DNA of 27,800 nt from UBA6182 sp964479585 (GTDB lineage Bacteria > Bacillota_I > Bacilli_A > Erysipelotrichales > Erysipelotrichaceae). The position numbers and the translations under genes are program-made. The stretch spans positions 1 through 27,800 of the forward strand of contig CAYZMP010000021.1 of assembly GCA_964479585.1 (NCBI GenBank), written 5' to 3'. Below are positions 15,214-23,522 of this stretch, piece after piece (positions within the stretch are counted from its first letter, which is position 1; the number at the start of each line of letters is the position of its first letter). The notes under the pieces are model-generated. The model was given only the letters and a program-made list of their open reading frames with translations. It made no database searches and had not been told where the DNA came from.

Positions 15214-16476
15214 TTAGTTCTTTTTTGTAACTTCAACAACACTTGTTAATGTTTCAAGGTTGTCTTTGGCTTGTTGTAAATCTTCTAGAGTTAATGATTC
15301 AATCGCATCAATAACATCAAAGTATGAATCATTCTTTAATGAGTAGTGAAGTAGCTGTGTCATGATGGAGCTTGGGCGATTAAACACACGCAAACTAGAA
15401 AAGATCCAACGACGTTTCATTTGTTCAAACGCTTGTTTGTTCACTGTTAGTTTTTGAAGTTGTTCTAAGACAAAATTATTGGCTTCTTCTTTTTTGATGT
15501 TTTCAAATAAAAACAACACATGCCCATAATCTTGCTCAATATCCACATCATAATCAAACAACTCGTTAATAATTCCTTGGTCCATCCATTGTTGATAATC
15601 ATCGTTTATCTCACTAAAATGACTCTCTAATAATACTTTAATAGCCCATTGTTGTTTTAATCGTGCTTTTGATGTGGAAGCAAAAGATGTTATTGGTAAA
15701 GCGACCGTTACTTTATTTTGACTAACATCCATGTTCATGCTGAAGCTTTGTGGTAAATGATCAAAGGTTTCATTAACAACCATTGGTTTAATGTCCATCT
15801 TTTGTGTGTTTTTGCTTGCAAGTGGATGATTTTCTATCCACTGCTTAATCACATTCACATCTTCAAAAGACACGATTACCATGGTTAGTTGACTTGGGTG
15901 ATAAAACAAATTATACGCTTGTATTAAATCATCATGCGTAATGTTTTGAACACTTTCCTTTGATCCTCCAATGTCGTTTTTCATTGGATGCTCACGATAT
16001 AAATTCGCAAAGGTTTGCTTTAATAACATCGCTTCTGGCATTTGATCATACATGGATAACTCTTGTAAGATAATCCCTTTTTCTTTTTGCGTGGATGCTT
16101 CACTAATCGATACGTCATTTACCATATCCATTAACAAGGTCATTGGTTTTTTAAGTGGGTTTGTCGTTGAAAAGTAATACACTGTTTCATGATAAGAAGT
16201 AAACGCATTTACGTTGGCACCACATTTTGTAAACTCCCCCATGATGTTACCGAGTTCACTTTCAAAAAGCTGATGTTCTAAAAAGTGAGCTAGTCCTGGT
16301 TGTAAATGTTTTTCTTGTTGATTAAGAAGCACACTCGTTGTTAATCCACCAAAAGCAGTCCCAATACCAACCGCTTGATTGACAAACGACTTTTTTGACA
16401 CAACGATGACTCTCATGTTGGATTGTGTCGTAAATTCCACTATCTTTTCATTGTATGGGTTGTCAATGATGTTCAT
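15214..16476 (-). CDS. ymfH: M16-family zinc peptidase YmfH-like (catalytic subunit)
   Basis: A 420-residue inverzincin. The zinc site is intact: HFLEH (64-68), with Glu67 the likely catalytic base, and Glu139 in GIILQEL about 71 residues later as third ligand. The C-terminal half is the second M16 domain. No signal peptide is present, so it acts in the cytosol. The frame extends 14 codons upstream, but AAAGGAGAGC precedes the ATG at 16476, which overlaps the ymfF stop as ATGA. Paired M16 proteins, one with the zinc site and one without, form a closed chamber that degrades peptides. In Bacillus the pair is ymfF-ymfH, and a similar pair (AlbE-AlbF) matures subtilosin. No peptide-antibiotic precursor is visible nearby, so a housekeeping role is likelier. 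Confidence 0.9.
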   Translation of the reverse strand: MNIIDNPYNEKIVEFTTQSNMRVIVVSKKSFVNQAVGIGTAFGGLTTSVLLNQQEKHLQPGLAHFLEHQLFESELGNIMGEFTKCGANVNAFTSYHETVYYFSTTNPLKKPMTLLMDMVNDVSISEASTQKEKGIILQELSMYDQMPEAMLLKQTFANLYREHPMKNDIGGSKESVQNITHDDLIQAYNLFYHPSQLTMVIVSFEDVNVIKQWIENHPLASKNTQKMDIKPMVVNETFDHLPQSFSMNMDVSQNKVTVALPITSFASTSKARLKQQWAIKVLLESHFSEINDDYQQWMDQGIINELFDYDVDIEQDYGHVLFLFENIKKEEANNFVLEQLQKLTVNKQAFEQMKRRWIFSSLRVFNRPSSIMTQLLHYSLKNDSYFDVIDAIESLTLEDLQQAKDNLETLTSVVEVTKKN

Positions 16477-17702
16477 GCTTGCTCTCCTTTTAATACATAG
16501 GTAAGTAACTCTTCCCACAGTGATACTGCTTGGACAACATCAAGCTTGCTTACTTGTTGAATGTCTTTAATTAGTTGTTCACTTGAAAAAGGTTGTTGAA
16601 TTAAGGCATAACTATAATGCAAATTTACATAACTTAATAATTCATCTTCGGCGTTTTTTATCGCATTGATAATCATCGTTTTTGCTTGATTAAGTAAATC
16701 TTCATCAATGTCTAATAGTGCCCCAACTTGTTGATTAATTAGCTCTTTAACTTCATCAATATTGCTTGTATCAATACCAGTTTTAATTAAACATAGCCCA
16801 TCAAATGCAATGTATTGCGAATAAATCGAATAACATAAACTTCTTTTTTCTCTAATTTCGACAAACAAATACGACGTTGGTAGTTGACCTAATACCGCAA
16901 CCGCAAGACGATTGGCTAAATAAAGTGGGTGGTCCATGCTAACGTTTGTTTTAAGTAGTTTAATAAGTTGTGTTTGTGTGGTGTCTTTACTTTCAACTAC
17001 ATCTTCTATTTTTTCTTTAGCAAGAGCTTCACATTCAAAAGGATAAAAATGCTCTTTAATGTTTAAAGTATCATAATAAAGTGCTTTTGCATCTTCTTTA
17101 GTAATATTACCGATAACATACACTGAAGTGTGAGCTTGTAAATAGACATCTTTAAAAAACTTCTGCACATCTTGAAGTGTTGTTTCTTCTAATGTGTTTA
17201 AGTCACCATCTAAGTTAATCGCAATCACACTATCTTCACCTAGTGCTTCAAATGCTTTTATTTGTGCAAGTTTGCTTGGTTGATCTAGATCACGAATAAG
17301 CGATGATCGTACTTGTGCTTTGGCTTCTAAAAAAGTCTCTTGATTTAGCAGTGGATAGTGTGTCATATTGACAAACCATTCACTATGTTTTTCTAAAAGC
17401 TTGCTATCATCCGCAAACTGCGGATCCATTACTTTACTTGCGATTTGCAAAACCATGTTTTTACCATAACCAACTACACCACTAGAAAAAGTCGTGCCAT
17501 ACAAATGATCTTTAATGGACAACATTTCTTTTTTAGTTGGGTATTTTTCATTTCGATCTTCTAACATGTACATAAGCAGTGCTGCAAGCGTTGTGTTTTG
17601 CTTACTAATTGAAAACATGCGTCGTAGTACTATGGTAATATCTTTAAATTTGTCGGTAGCTTTAAAAACAAAGTTTTCGTTCGCTTGTGTTTGTTTAACC
17701 AT
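16473..17702 (-). CDS. ymfF: M16-family YmfF-like protein, no zinc site
   Basis: A 409-residue M16 homologue. The place where HxxEH should be reads LAALLMYMLED (40-50), so zinc cannot bind. It keeps the C-terminal-domain signature LFVEIREKRSLCYSIYS (about 278-294), whose Arg/Tyr pair usually positions substrate. It is therefore the likely non-catalytic partner of the next gene, with which it overlaps by ATGA. The ATG at 17702 has AAGGAG about 12 nt upstream, a long spacing, and no better in-frame start is visible. It is divergent from pncA with 58 nt between, and I see no clear minus-strand promoter there. In Bacilli this pair follows the spoIIIE/nup region, as it does here. Confidence 0.88.
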   Translation of the reverse strand: MVKQTQANENFVFKATDKFKDITIVLRRMFSISKQNTTLAALLMYMLEDRNEKYPTKKEMLSIKDHLYGTTFSSGVVGYGKNMVLQIASKVMDPQFADDSKLLEKHSEWFVNMTHYPLLNQETFLEAKAQVRSSLIRDLDQPSKLAQIKAFEALGEDSVIAINLDGDLNTLEETTLQDVQKFFKDVYLQAHTSVYVIGNITKEDAKALYYDTLNIKEHFYPFECEALAKEKIEDVVESKDTTQTQLIKLLKTNVSMDHPLYLANRLAVAVLGQLPTSYLFVEIREKRSLCYSIYSQYIAFDGLCLIKTGIDTSNIDEVKELINQQVGALLDIDEDLLNQAKTMIINAIKNAEDELLSYVNLHYSYALIQQPFSSEQLIKDIQQVSKLDVVQAVSLWEELLTYVLKGEQA

Positions 17703-17727
17703 TTTTTATCCATACTCCTTGTGAATT

Positions 17728-17736
17728 TGTTATAAT
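17728..17736 (+). promoter_or_regulatory. Extended -10 promoter of pncA-pncB
   Basis: TGTTATAAT (17728-17736) is an extended -10 element, with no strong -35 at the proper distance. The start near 17743 leaves a leader of about 18 nt with GTGAGG before the ATG at 17761. Confidence 0.55.
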
Positions 17737-17760
17737 TGAATCAGTTAGTGAGGTATTACT

Positions 17761-18351
17761 ATGAAACCAATCTCTTCTTTCTCGTGTTTAATAATCATAG
17801 ACATGATTAATGGGTTTGTCAAAGAAGGTCCTTTGGCTGATCCTGCTATCCGTCTAATTATCGAACCTATTGAACAAATTATCAAGGATTTTAAACAAAA
17901 AGATTATCCAATCATCGCCCTTTGTGATGCTCATGATCTTGACTGTGGTGAATTTGATGTATTTTTACCCCATTGCATCAAAGGTGATCAAGAAAGTGAA
18001 TTAATCGATGAGTTTAAGCCTTATTCATCTTCGATGGTATTGTGTGAGAAAAACAGTGTTAATGGATTTTTATCACCTGCATTTAAAGAGTGGTTTGATG
18101 ATCAACCTTTTTATACAAACTATGTTGTTGTTGGTTGTGTAACGGACATATGTGTGCTTAACTTTGCAAGTACACTGCAAGCGTATTTACACCAACACAA
18201 CGTTGATAGTCATGTTGTTGTAAGTAAAGATACAAGTGAAACCTATCACACTGATGATCATCCAAGAGAAACCTTTAATCACATGGCCTACACTTTAATG
18301 GCCCAGTTAGGAGTAAAAGTAAACGATTATGTTACATTCGACAACCTCTAA
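17761..18351 (+). CDS. pncA: Nicotinamidase
   Basis: Cysteine hydrolase that converts nicotinamide to nicotinate and ammonia, the entry step of NAD salvage. At 196 residues it shows the catalytic triad Asp14 (IDMINGF), Lys97 (CEKNSVNGF) and Cys131 (GCVTDICV). The metal site Asp56, His58, Glu64 and His71 matches the spacing I recall for the streptococcal enzyme. Neighbouring pncB uses its product, and the two overlap by 23 nt in different frames. Related isochorismatase-like hydrolases share the triad, but the metal ligands and pncB partner make nicotinamidase by far the best reading. Confidence 0.92.
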   Translation: MKPISSFSCLIIIDMINGFVKEGPLADPAIRLIIEPIEQIIKDFKQKDYPIIALCDAHDLDCGEFDVFLPHCIKGDQESELIDEFKPYSSSMVLCEKNSVNGFLSPAFKEWFDDQPFYTNYVVVGCVTDICVLNFASTLQAYLHQHNVDSHVVVSKDTSETYHTDDHPRETFNHMAYTLMAQLGVKVNDYVTFDNL

Positions 18352-19792
18352 TTTACCTTTATACATCGATTTTTATGAGTTAACGATGGCTCAATCTTAC
18401 TTTAAAGCGAACCAACATCACCATAAAGCAACCTTTGATATGTTTGTGCGAAAAATTCCACAATCTGGTGGCTACATGGTGTTTAATGGCTTGCATCAGT
18501 TTATTGAACTTGTTAAAAACTTTAGTTTTGAGAAAACCCACATTGATTACTTATCATCAACGGGTTATTTTGATGATGACTTTTTAGAGTATCTTGCTAC
18601 GTTAACGTTGTCTTTAGATATACAAGCGATGCCTGAAGGGTCTGTTTGTTTTGCCAATGAACCACTTGTAACCATTCATGGCAATATTATTGAAGCACAA
18701 CTGATGGAAACATTGCTGTTGGCTTCACTTAATTACCCTACTTTAGTCACAACTAAAGCAAGCCGTATTAAAAATGTTGCTTTTAATAAGACGTTGATGG
18801 AGTTTGGTGCACGACGTGCACATGGATTTGATGCTGGTGTTCTTGGTGCTCGTGCTTCTTTTATTGCTGGTTTTGATTCTACTTCTAACACGCAGGCTGG
18901 GCAATTGTATGATATTCCTGTCACAGGTACCATTGCTCACTCCTTTATCCAGCTCTTTGAAGATGAGTACACTGCCTTTTTAGAATATTGTAAAATTAAC
19001 CCGACCAATAGTGTGTTGCTAGTGGATACTTATGACACTTTACGCTCTGGTGTCCCAAATGCCATTAAAGTCGCAAAAGAATATTTAATACCCAATGGTT
19101 ACTCATTAAAAGCAATCCGTCTTGATTCTGGTGATTTAGCTTACTTATCAAAAAAAGCACGGAAAATGTTAGATGAAGCAGGTTTAACTTCCACTAAGAT
19201 TATTGCAAGTAATTCACTTGATGAAACACTGATTCAAGAGCTTCTAAATCAAAATGCCGCAATTGATGGTTTTGGTATTGGTGAAAGCTTAATTACATCC
19301 AAAGCAGATCCAGTTATTAGTGGTGTGTATAAACTCGTTGCTTACCAACAAAATGAGCATATGGTCGCGAAAATTAAAATTAGTGACAACATTGAAAAAA
19401 TTACAAACCCAGGTTGTAAAAAAGTTGTTCGCTTTTATGATAAAGAGACAAACAAAGCACTTGCGGATTGCTTGTTTTTAAATGATGAGATAGTACCTAC
19501 GGATTCCTTTTTGCTTTTTGATCCTAACGCTACTTGGAAACAAAAGAAAATAAGCAATTACACCATTCGAGAAATGTTAGTTCCGATATTTACACATGGT
19601 ACATGTGTGTATAAAATTCCAACACTGCAACAAACAAGAGAATATTGTGCCTCTGAAATTGAAAGCTTATACGATGAAATGAAACGACTATCGTTTCCTC
19701 ATAAATACTATGTTGATTTATCATTAAACCTTTATAACTTAAGGAAACAACTCATTGATTCTCACCAACAAGCAAAAATAACTCAACAATAA
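18329..19792 (+). CDS. pncB: Nicotinate phosphoribosyltransferase
   Basis: Makes nicotinate mononucleotide from nicotinate and PRPP with ATP hydrolysis, continuing the route opened by pncA. The 487 residues are typical of the Firmicute form. Visible are LYIDFYELTMAQSYF (11-25), EFGARRAHG (158-166), the phosphorylated His204 in TGTIAHSF, DTYDTLRSG, and IRLDSGDL of the phosphate-binding region. The ATG lies inside the end of pncA, with GGAG about 14 nt upstream, so translation may depend on coupling. It ends at a long hairpin shared with the converging nup operon. Secure. Confidence 0.96.
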   Translation: MLHSTTSNLPLYIDFYELTMAQSYFKANQHHHKATFDMFVRKIPQSGGYMVFNGLHQFIELVKNFSFEKTHIDYLSSTGYFDDDFLEYLATLTLSLDIQAMPEGSVCFANEPLVTIHGNIIEAQLMETLLLASLNYPTLVTTKASRIKNVAFNKTLMEFGARRAHGFDAGVLGARASFIAGFDSTSNTQAGQLYDIPVTGTIAHSFIQLFEDEYTAFLEYCKINPTNSVLLVDTYDTLRSGVPNAIKVAKEYLIPNGYSLKAIRLDSGDLAYLSKKARKMLDEAGLTSTKIIASNSLDETLIQELLNQNAAIDGFGIGESLITSKADPVISGVYKLVAYQQNEHMVAKIKISDNIEKITNPGCKKVVRFYDKETNKALADCLFLNDEIVPTDSFLLFDPNATWKQKKISNYTIREMLVPIFTHGTCVYKIPTLQQTREYCASEIESLYDEMKRLSFPHKYYVDLSLNLYNLRKQLIDSHQQAKITQQ

Positions 19793-19798
19793 ACATAA

Positions 19799-19831
19799 AA
19801 CAATCCCAGAGTGATTCACTCTGGGATTGTT
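19799..19831. terminator. Bidirectional terminator pncB / nupQ
   Basis: AACAATCCCAGAGTGA (19799-19814) and its exact complement (19816-19831) make a stem of up to 16 bp around one base, realistically with a loop of about 5 nt. T-rich sequence follows in both directions, but not as a clean run. It sits between the converging pncB and nupQ stops. Confidence 0.75.
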
Positions 19832-19856
19832 GCTTAATGATTGTTTTTCTTGTGTT

Positions 19857-20810
19857 TTATCGTTTACCAGGATCATATGGCTCCCCTGCAGCTTTAGGAG
19901 CGGCAGAACGGCCGGATGTAAAGGCTAAAACGATAATGGTTGTAAGATATGGTATGGACTTAAATACGTTGCTAGGGATGCCTAAATTGGCTAAGAAAGG
20001 AATGCCTGTATAAGCTGCGGCGATGGTTTGCATTAAACCAAAGAAGAATGCAGCCATTAAAATACGACTTGGTTTCCATTGCCCAAATATGAGTACAGCT
20101 AAGGCTAGAAATCCAAAACCACTAACGGTTCCATTAAACGCTGTTGTGACGGGAACCATTAAGATAAGGCCACCCATTCCTGCTAATAAACCAGAAATCA
20201 TAACTCCCGCTAAACGCATGCGGCGTACTTTAACACCGGCAGAATCTGCAGCTTGAGGATGTTCACCACAAGCACGTAAGCGTAAGCCAAAACGAGTTTT
20301 CAATAAGAAGAACGCTGAAATACCTAGAATAAGGATCCCAATGTAGGTTGTAATGTATGTGTTTGTAAAAAACATACGACCAAGTATTGGAATTTGTGAC
20401 AAGATTGGTACTTGCGCAATACGGTATTGATTAATAAACGTTACTTGTTGAACACCAATCGCCATTCTTGCAGTAAAGATAGCAAAGGCTGGCGCAAACA
20501 AGTTTAGTGCAGTACCACTAATAACTTGATTGGCGTTATGATAAATGGAAGCGTATGCGTGAAAGAGCGATAAAATAACTCCCGTGCCTCCAGCTACTAA
20601 TAGTGATAACAACAACAAGCCTTGACCACTCATCGTTGCTTGCATGCGATTCATAAAGAACAAACCAACAAAAGCACCGACAATCATAATACCATCCAAC
20701 GCAATGTTAATTACACCACTACGTTCAGAAAACATGCCTCCTAAGGCTACAACAAGTAGTGGAATGGAGTAAAACATGGTTTGTTGGGTTAAAAAGTATA
20801 AGGTACTCAT
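19857..20810 (-). CDS. nupQ: Nucleoside ABC transporter permease NupQ-like
   Basis: A 317-residue inner-membrane permease of the BMP-type nucleoside importer, with about eight to nine hydrophobic segments. It shows FSERSGVINIALDGIMIVGA near the N-terminus (about 28-47) and GLRLRACGEHPQAADSAGV (about 173-191), the cytoplasmic coupling loop that contacts the ATPase. This is the shorter of the two permeases, as in Bacillus nupNOPQ. It starts by ATGA overlap with nupP, with AAAGGAGAC upstream, and ends the operon before the shared terminator. The substrate is a (deoxy)nucleoside by family; which one cannot be read. Confidence 0.92.
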   Translation of the reverse strand: MSTLYFLTQQTMFYSIPLLVVALGGMFSERSGVINIALDGIMIVGAFVGLFFMNRMQATMSGQGLLLLSLLVAGGTGVILSLFHAYASIYHNANQVISGTALNLFAPAFAIFTARMAIGVQQVTFINQYRIAQVPILSQIPILGRMFFTNTYITTYIGILILGISAFFLLKTRFGLRLRACGEHPQAADSAGVKVRRMRLAGVMISGLLAGMGGLILMVPVTTAFNGTVSGFGFLALAVLIFGQWKPSRILMAAFFFGLMQTIAAAYTGIPFLANLGIPSNVFKSIPYLTTIIVLAFTSGRSAAPKAAGEPYDPGKR

Positions 20811-21886
20811 GCTTTGTCTCCTTTCATTTTACGAGCAATTTTCTCAAAGACACCTTTAAAGGCTAAAGCAAAGGCGGAAAAGTAGATGATAATCGCTACC
20901 ATCATATCGATTACTTCAGGTACAAAATCAAAACGTTGCATATAAAATCCACCGATGTTTAAGTGTGCAATAAACAGCCCACTAAAGACAATGGCTAAAG
21001 GATGTGAGTTTGCCAATAAAGCGACAGGTATTCCATTAAATCCTTCCATTGGAATCCGATCAAGTACTTCAATATGAACACCGGTACCGGATAAGTACAC
21101 TAAACCACCAGCAAGTCCTGCAAGTGCTCCAGCAATCATCATGGATAACACGATGTTTCTTTTTTCATTGATTCCTGCATATTTTGCCGCATCACGATTA
21201 AATCCTACTGCTTTTAATTCAAAACCAAAGGTTGTACGATCAATAATAATGTACACAATAATCGCAACCACAATGGCAATTAAAATCCCACCATTAGCAC
21301 CTGAATTTGGTAATAGTGTATCAAATCCCCACTTAGGTACAGTTGCTAAAGAAGGAGTGATGGATTGATTACGTAAGCTATCATAGGTTGTCCGTACGAC
21401 AAAGAAGTTAACCATAAACACACCAATGTAATTTAACATGATGGACGTAATAACTTCATTGACATTACGAAATGCCTTTAATAAACCAATAATCGCTGCC
21501 CATAAACTTCCTGCAATAAAGGAACCAATCAAGGCAACAATCCATAAAATCGATGTTGGTAAGAAAGTCCAGTGTACACCAATGTATATAGCCACAAAAC
21601 CACCAACAATAAATTGACCACTAGCACCAATATTAAATAGTCCAGTTTTAAATGCAAAGCCAACGGATAACCCCGTTAAAATTATCGGTGTAGCAGTATA
21701 TAATACACTACCGATACCACGAGGGATACTATTAAAGCCTCCACGTATGACAGTCATAAACCCATAATACGCATCGTATGGATTGGTGACGTATAAAATA
21801 ATATAACCTATAATTAATCCCGCTAAGATCGCAATCAGTGAAGATGCAATGGATTTAAAGCCATCGCTTTGTAACAGTTTATGCAT
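20807..21886 (-). CDS. nupP: Nucleoside ABC transporter permease NupP-like
   Basis: A 359-residue permease and partner of nupQ. The N-terminal membrane segment (about 14-33) is followed by TATPIILTGLSVGFAFKTGL and FNIGASGQF (about 64-93), typical of this family. The coupling loop ELKAVGFNRDAAKYAGI is at about 224-240. Its ATG overlaps the nupO stop by 8 nt (ATGCATAA), with GAGGAGG placed ideally before it, so translation is tightly coupled. It forms the heterodimeric channel with NupQ and is powered by NupO. Confidence 0.92.
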   Translation of the reverse strand: MHKLLQSDGFKSIASSLIAILAGLIIGYIILYVTNPYDAYYGFMTVIRGGFNSIPRGIGSVLYTATPIILTGLSVGFAFKTGLFNIGASGQFIVGGFVAIYIGVHWTFLPTSILWIVALIGSFIAGSLWAAIIGLLKAFRNVNEVITSIMLNYIGVFMVNFFVVRTTYDSLRNQSITPSLATVPKWGFDTLLPNSGANGGILIAIVVAIIVYIIIDRTTFGFELKAVGFNRDAAKYAGINEKRNIVLSMMIAGALAGLAGGLVYLSGTGVHIEVLDRIPMEGFNGIPVALLANSHPLAIVFSGLFIAHLNIGGFYMQRFDFVPEVIDMMVAIIIYFSAFALAFKGVFEKIARKMKGDKA

Positions 21887-23414
21887 CGATTGTTACCTCC
21901 TCACGTTTTGAACCAGACATGTATAGTCCAAGTTCTTGTTGGGTGACTTGTGCTGGATCAACTTCTCCAACTAACTCCCCTTCATATATAACTAAAATAC
22001 GATCACTAACTTCTAACACTTCATTTAATTCTAAGGATATAAGCAGTACTGCTTTATTTAAGTCTCGTTGTGCAATAAGTTGTTTATGAATGTATTCAAT
22101 GGCACCTACATCTAAACCACGAGTTGGTGTAACCGCTAAAACAATATCAGGATCACGATCAAGTTCTCTTGCTACAATTGCTTTTTGTTGGTTACCACCT
22201 GACATAGAACGCGTGTTTGTTTTAGCATTTCTACCTGCACGAATGTCATACTGTTCAATTAAACGATTTGCATGATTAAGTCGGTTTTTAAACTTAATAA
22301 AACCATTTTTTTGAAAGTCTTTTTTATGGTATGTTTGTAATACTAAGTTTTCCGATAAATCAAAATCCAACACTAAACCGTGTTTATGTCGATCTTCTGG
22401 TATGTGGGCTAAATTAGATTGATAGCGAGCAAACACATTTTTATTCGCCATTTCTTCACCATTAAGCACAATGCTTCCTGATTCAATTGGAATCATTCCT
22501 GAAATCGCATAAATAAGTTCCGATTGACCATTTCCTTCAATGCCTGCTAAACATAAAATTTCCCCTGCTTTTACATCAAAGCTGATATTGTTTACGGCTG
22601 GTTTAGAACCATGTTTGCTTGCAACTGTTAAGTTACGCACAGATAAAATAACATCACTTGGTTTTGAAGGTTCTTTTTCAATGGTGAAATCAACCTTACG
22701 TCCTACCATCATCTCTGACATTTCTTCTTTAGATACATCCGCGACATTTTCAGTTCCTATGTATTGTCCCCGACGCAGCACTGTTACACGATCAGCAACT
22801 GCTTTAATTTCATTTAACTTGTGGGTAATAAACACAATGGACTTACCTTCTGAAATTAATCGCTTCATGATTTTCATAAGTTCATCAATTTCTTGTGGTG
22901 TTAATACGGCTGTTGGTTCATCAAAGATTAAAATATCGTTGTTGCGATAAAGCATTTTCAATATTTCAACACGTTGTTGTTGTCCAACACTGATGTCGTA
23001 AATATACGCATCAGGATCTACACGTAAGTTGTATTGTTCACTTAACTCCACAATACGTTTTCGTGCATTGGATAGTTTTAACATGCCTTTATCAACATCC
23101 TCTACCCCTAAAACAATGTTTTCTAAGACAGTAAATGTTTCCACCAACTTAAAATGTTGGTGCACCATTCCAATCCCTAGAGCATTAGCATCATTAGGGT
23201 TGTGAATGTTGTGTGATTCACCTTTGATTTTAATGGTCCCTTTATCTGGTGTGTATAATCCAAAAAGGATACTCATTAAAGTTGATTTCCCTGCTCCATT
23301 TTCTCCAAGTAAAGCGTGAATTTCACCCTTTTTTACTTGTAAAGAAACGTGGTCATTTGCTAAGACACCTGGAAATTGTTTGGTAATATCAATCATTTCA
23401 ATTACATATTCCAT
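21879..23414 (-). CDS. nupO: Nucleoside ABC transporter ATPase NupO-like
   Basis: A 511-residue ATPase with two fused nucleotide-binding domains, as in sugar and nucleoside importers. The first half has Walker A GENGAGKST (37-45), signature ISVGQQQ (141-147) and Walker B ILIFDEPT (161-168). The second half has a weakened P-loop (GIEGNGQSE), signature MSGGNQQKAIVAREL and PTRGLDVG, so only one site may hydrolyse ATP efficiently. The frame could start 2 codons earlier at GTG, but GGTGGAG lies 7 nt before the ATG at 23414. A terminator and then a TATAAT box separate it from the binding-protein gene. Confidence 0.93.
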   Translation of the reverse strand: MEYVIEMIDITKQFPGVLANDHVSLQVKKGEIHALLGENGAGKSTLMSILFGLYTPDKGTIKIKGESHNIHNPNDANALGIGMVHQHFKLVETFTVLENIVLGVEDVDKGMLKLSNARKRIVELSEQYNLRVDPDAYIYDISVGQQQRVEILKMLYRNNDILIFDEPTAVLTPQEIDELMKIMKRLISEGKSIVFITHKLNEIKAVADRVTVLRRGQYIGTENVADVSKEEMSEMMVGRKVDFTIEKEPSKPSDVILSVRNLTVASKHGSKPAVNNISFDVKAGEILCLAGIEGNGQSELIYAISGMIPIESGSIVLNGEEMANKNVFARYQSNLAHIPEDRHKHGLVLDFDLSENLVLQTYHKKDFQKNGFIKFKNRLNHANRLIEQYDIRAGRNAKTNTRSMSGGNQQKAIVARELDRDPDIVLAVTPTRGLDVGAIEYIHKQLIAQRDLNKAVLLISLELNEVLEVSDRILVIYEGELVGEVDPAQVTQQELGLYMSGSKREEVTIDA

Positions 23415-23440
23415 AGTCACTCTCCACCTTTATTGAACTA

Positions 23441-23469
23441 ATTATACATGAAAAAACAAACAAGTGAAA
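23441..23469 (-). promoter_or_regulatory. Probable internal promoter of nupOPQ
   Basis: The minus strand carries a perfect TATAAT (23446-23441), 17 nt after a weak TTTCAC (23469-23464). It lies just after the bmpA terminator and about 27 nt before the nupO start, where a new promoter would be needed if termination is efficient. Confidence 0.5.
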
Positions 23470-23483
23470 CAAATAATGCCCAT

Positions 23484-23511
23484 AAAAAAAAGACCGGCTT
23501 AGCCAGTCTTT
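23484..23511 (-). terminator. Terminator between bmpA and nupO
   Basis: On the minus strand AAAGACTGGC (23511-23502) pairs with GCCGGTCTTT (23498-23489), with one G-T pair and a 3-nt loop, followed by a T-run. It lies 12 nt after the bmpA stop. Such a site typically makes the binding protein more abundant than its transporter. Confidence 0.85.
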
Positions 23512-23522
23512 TGTGGGTTTTC

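Noticed and set aside
22540..22950. 136-residue open frame opposite nupO
   Set aside because: Antisense shadow of a well-conserved ATPase domain; composition follows the codons of the real gene.
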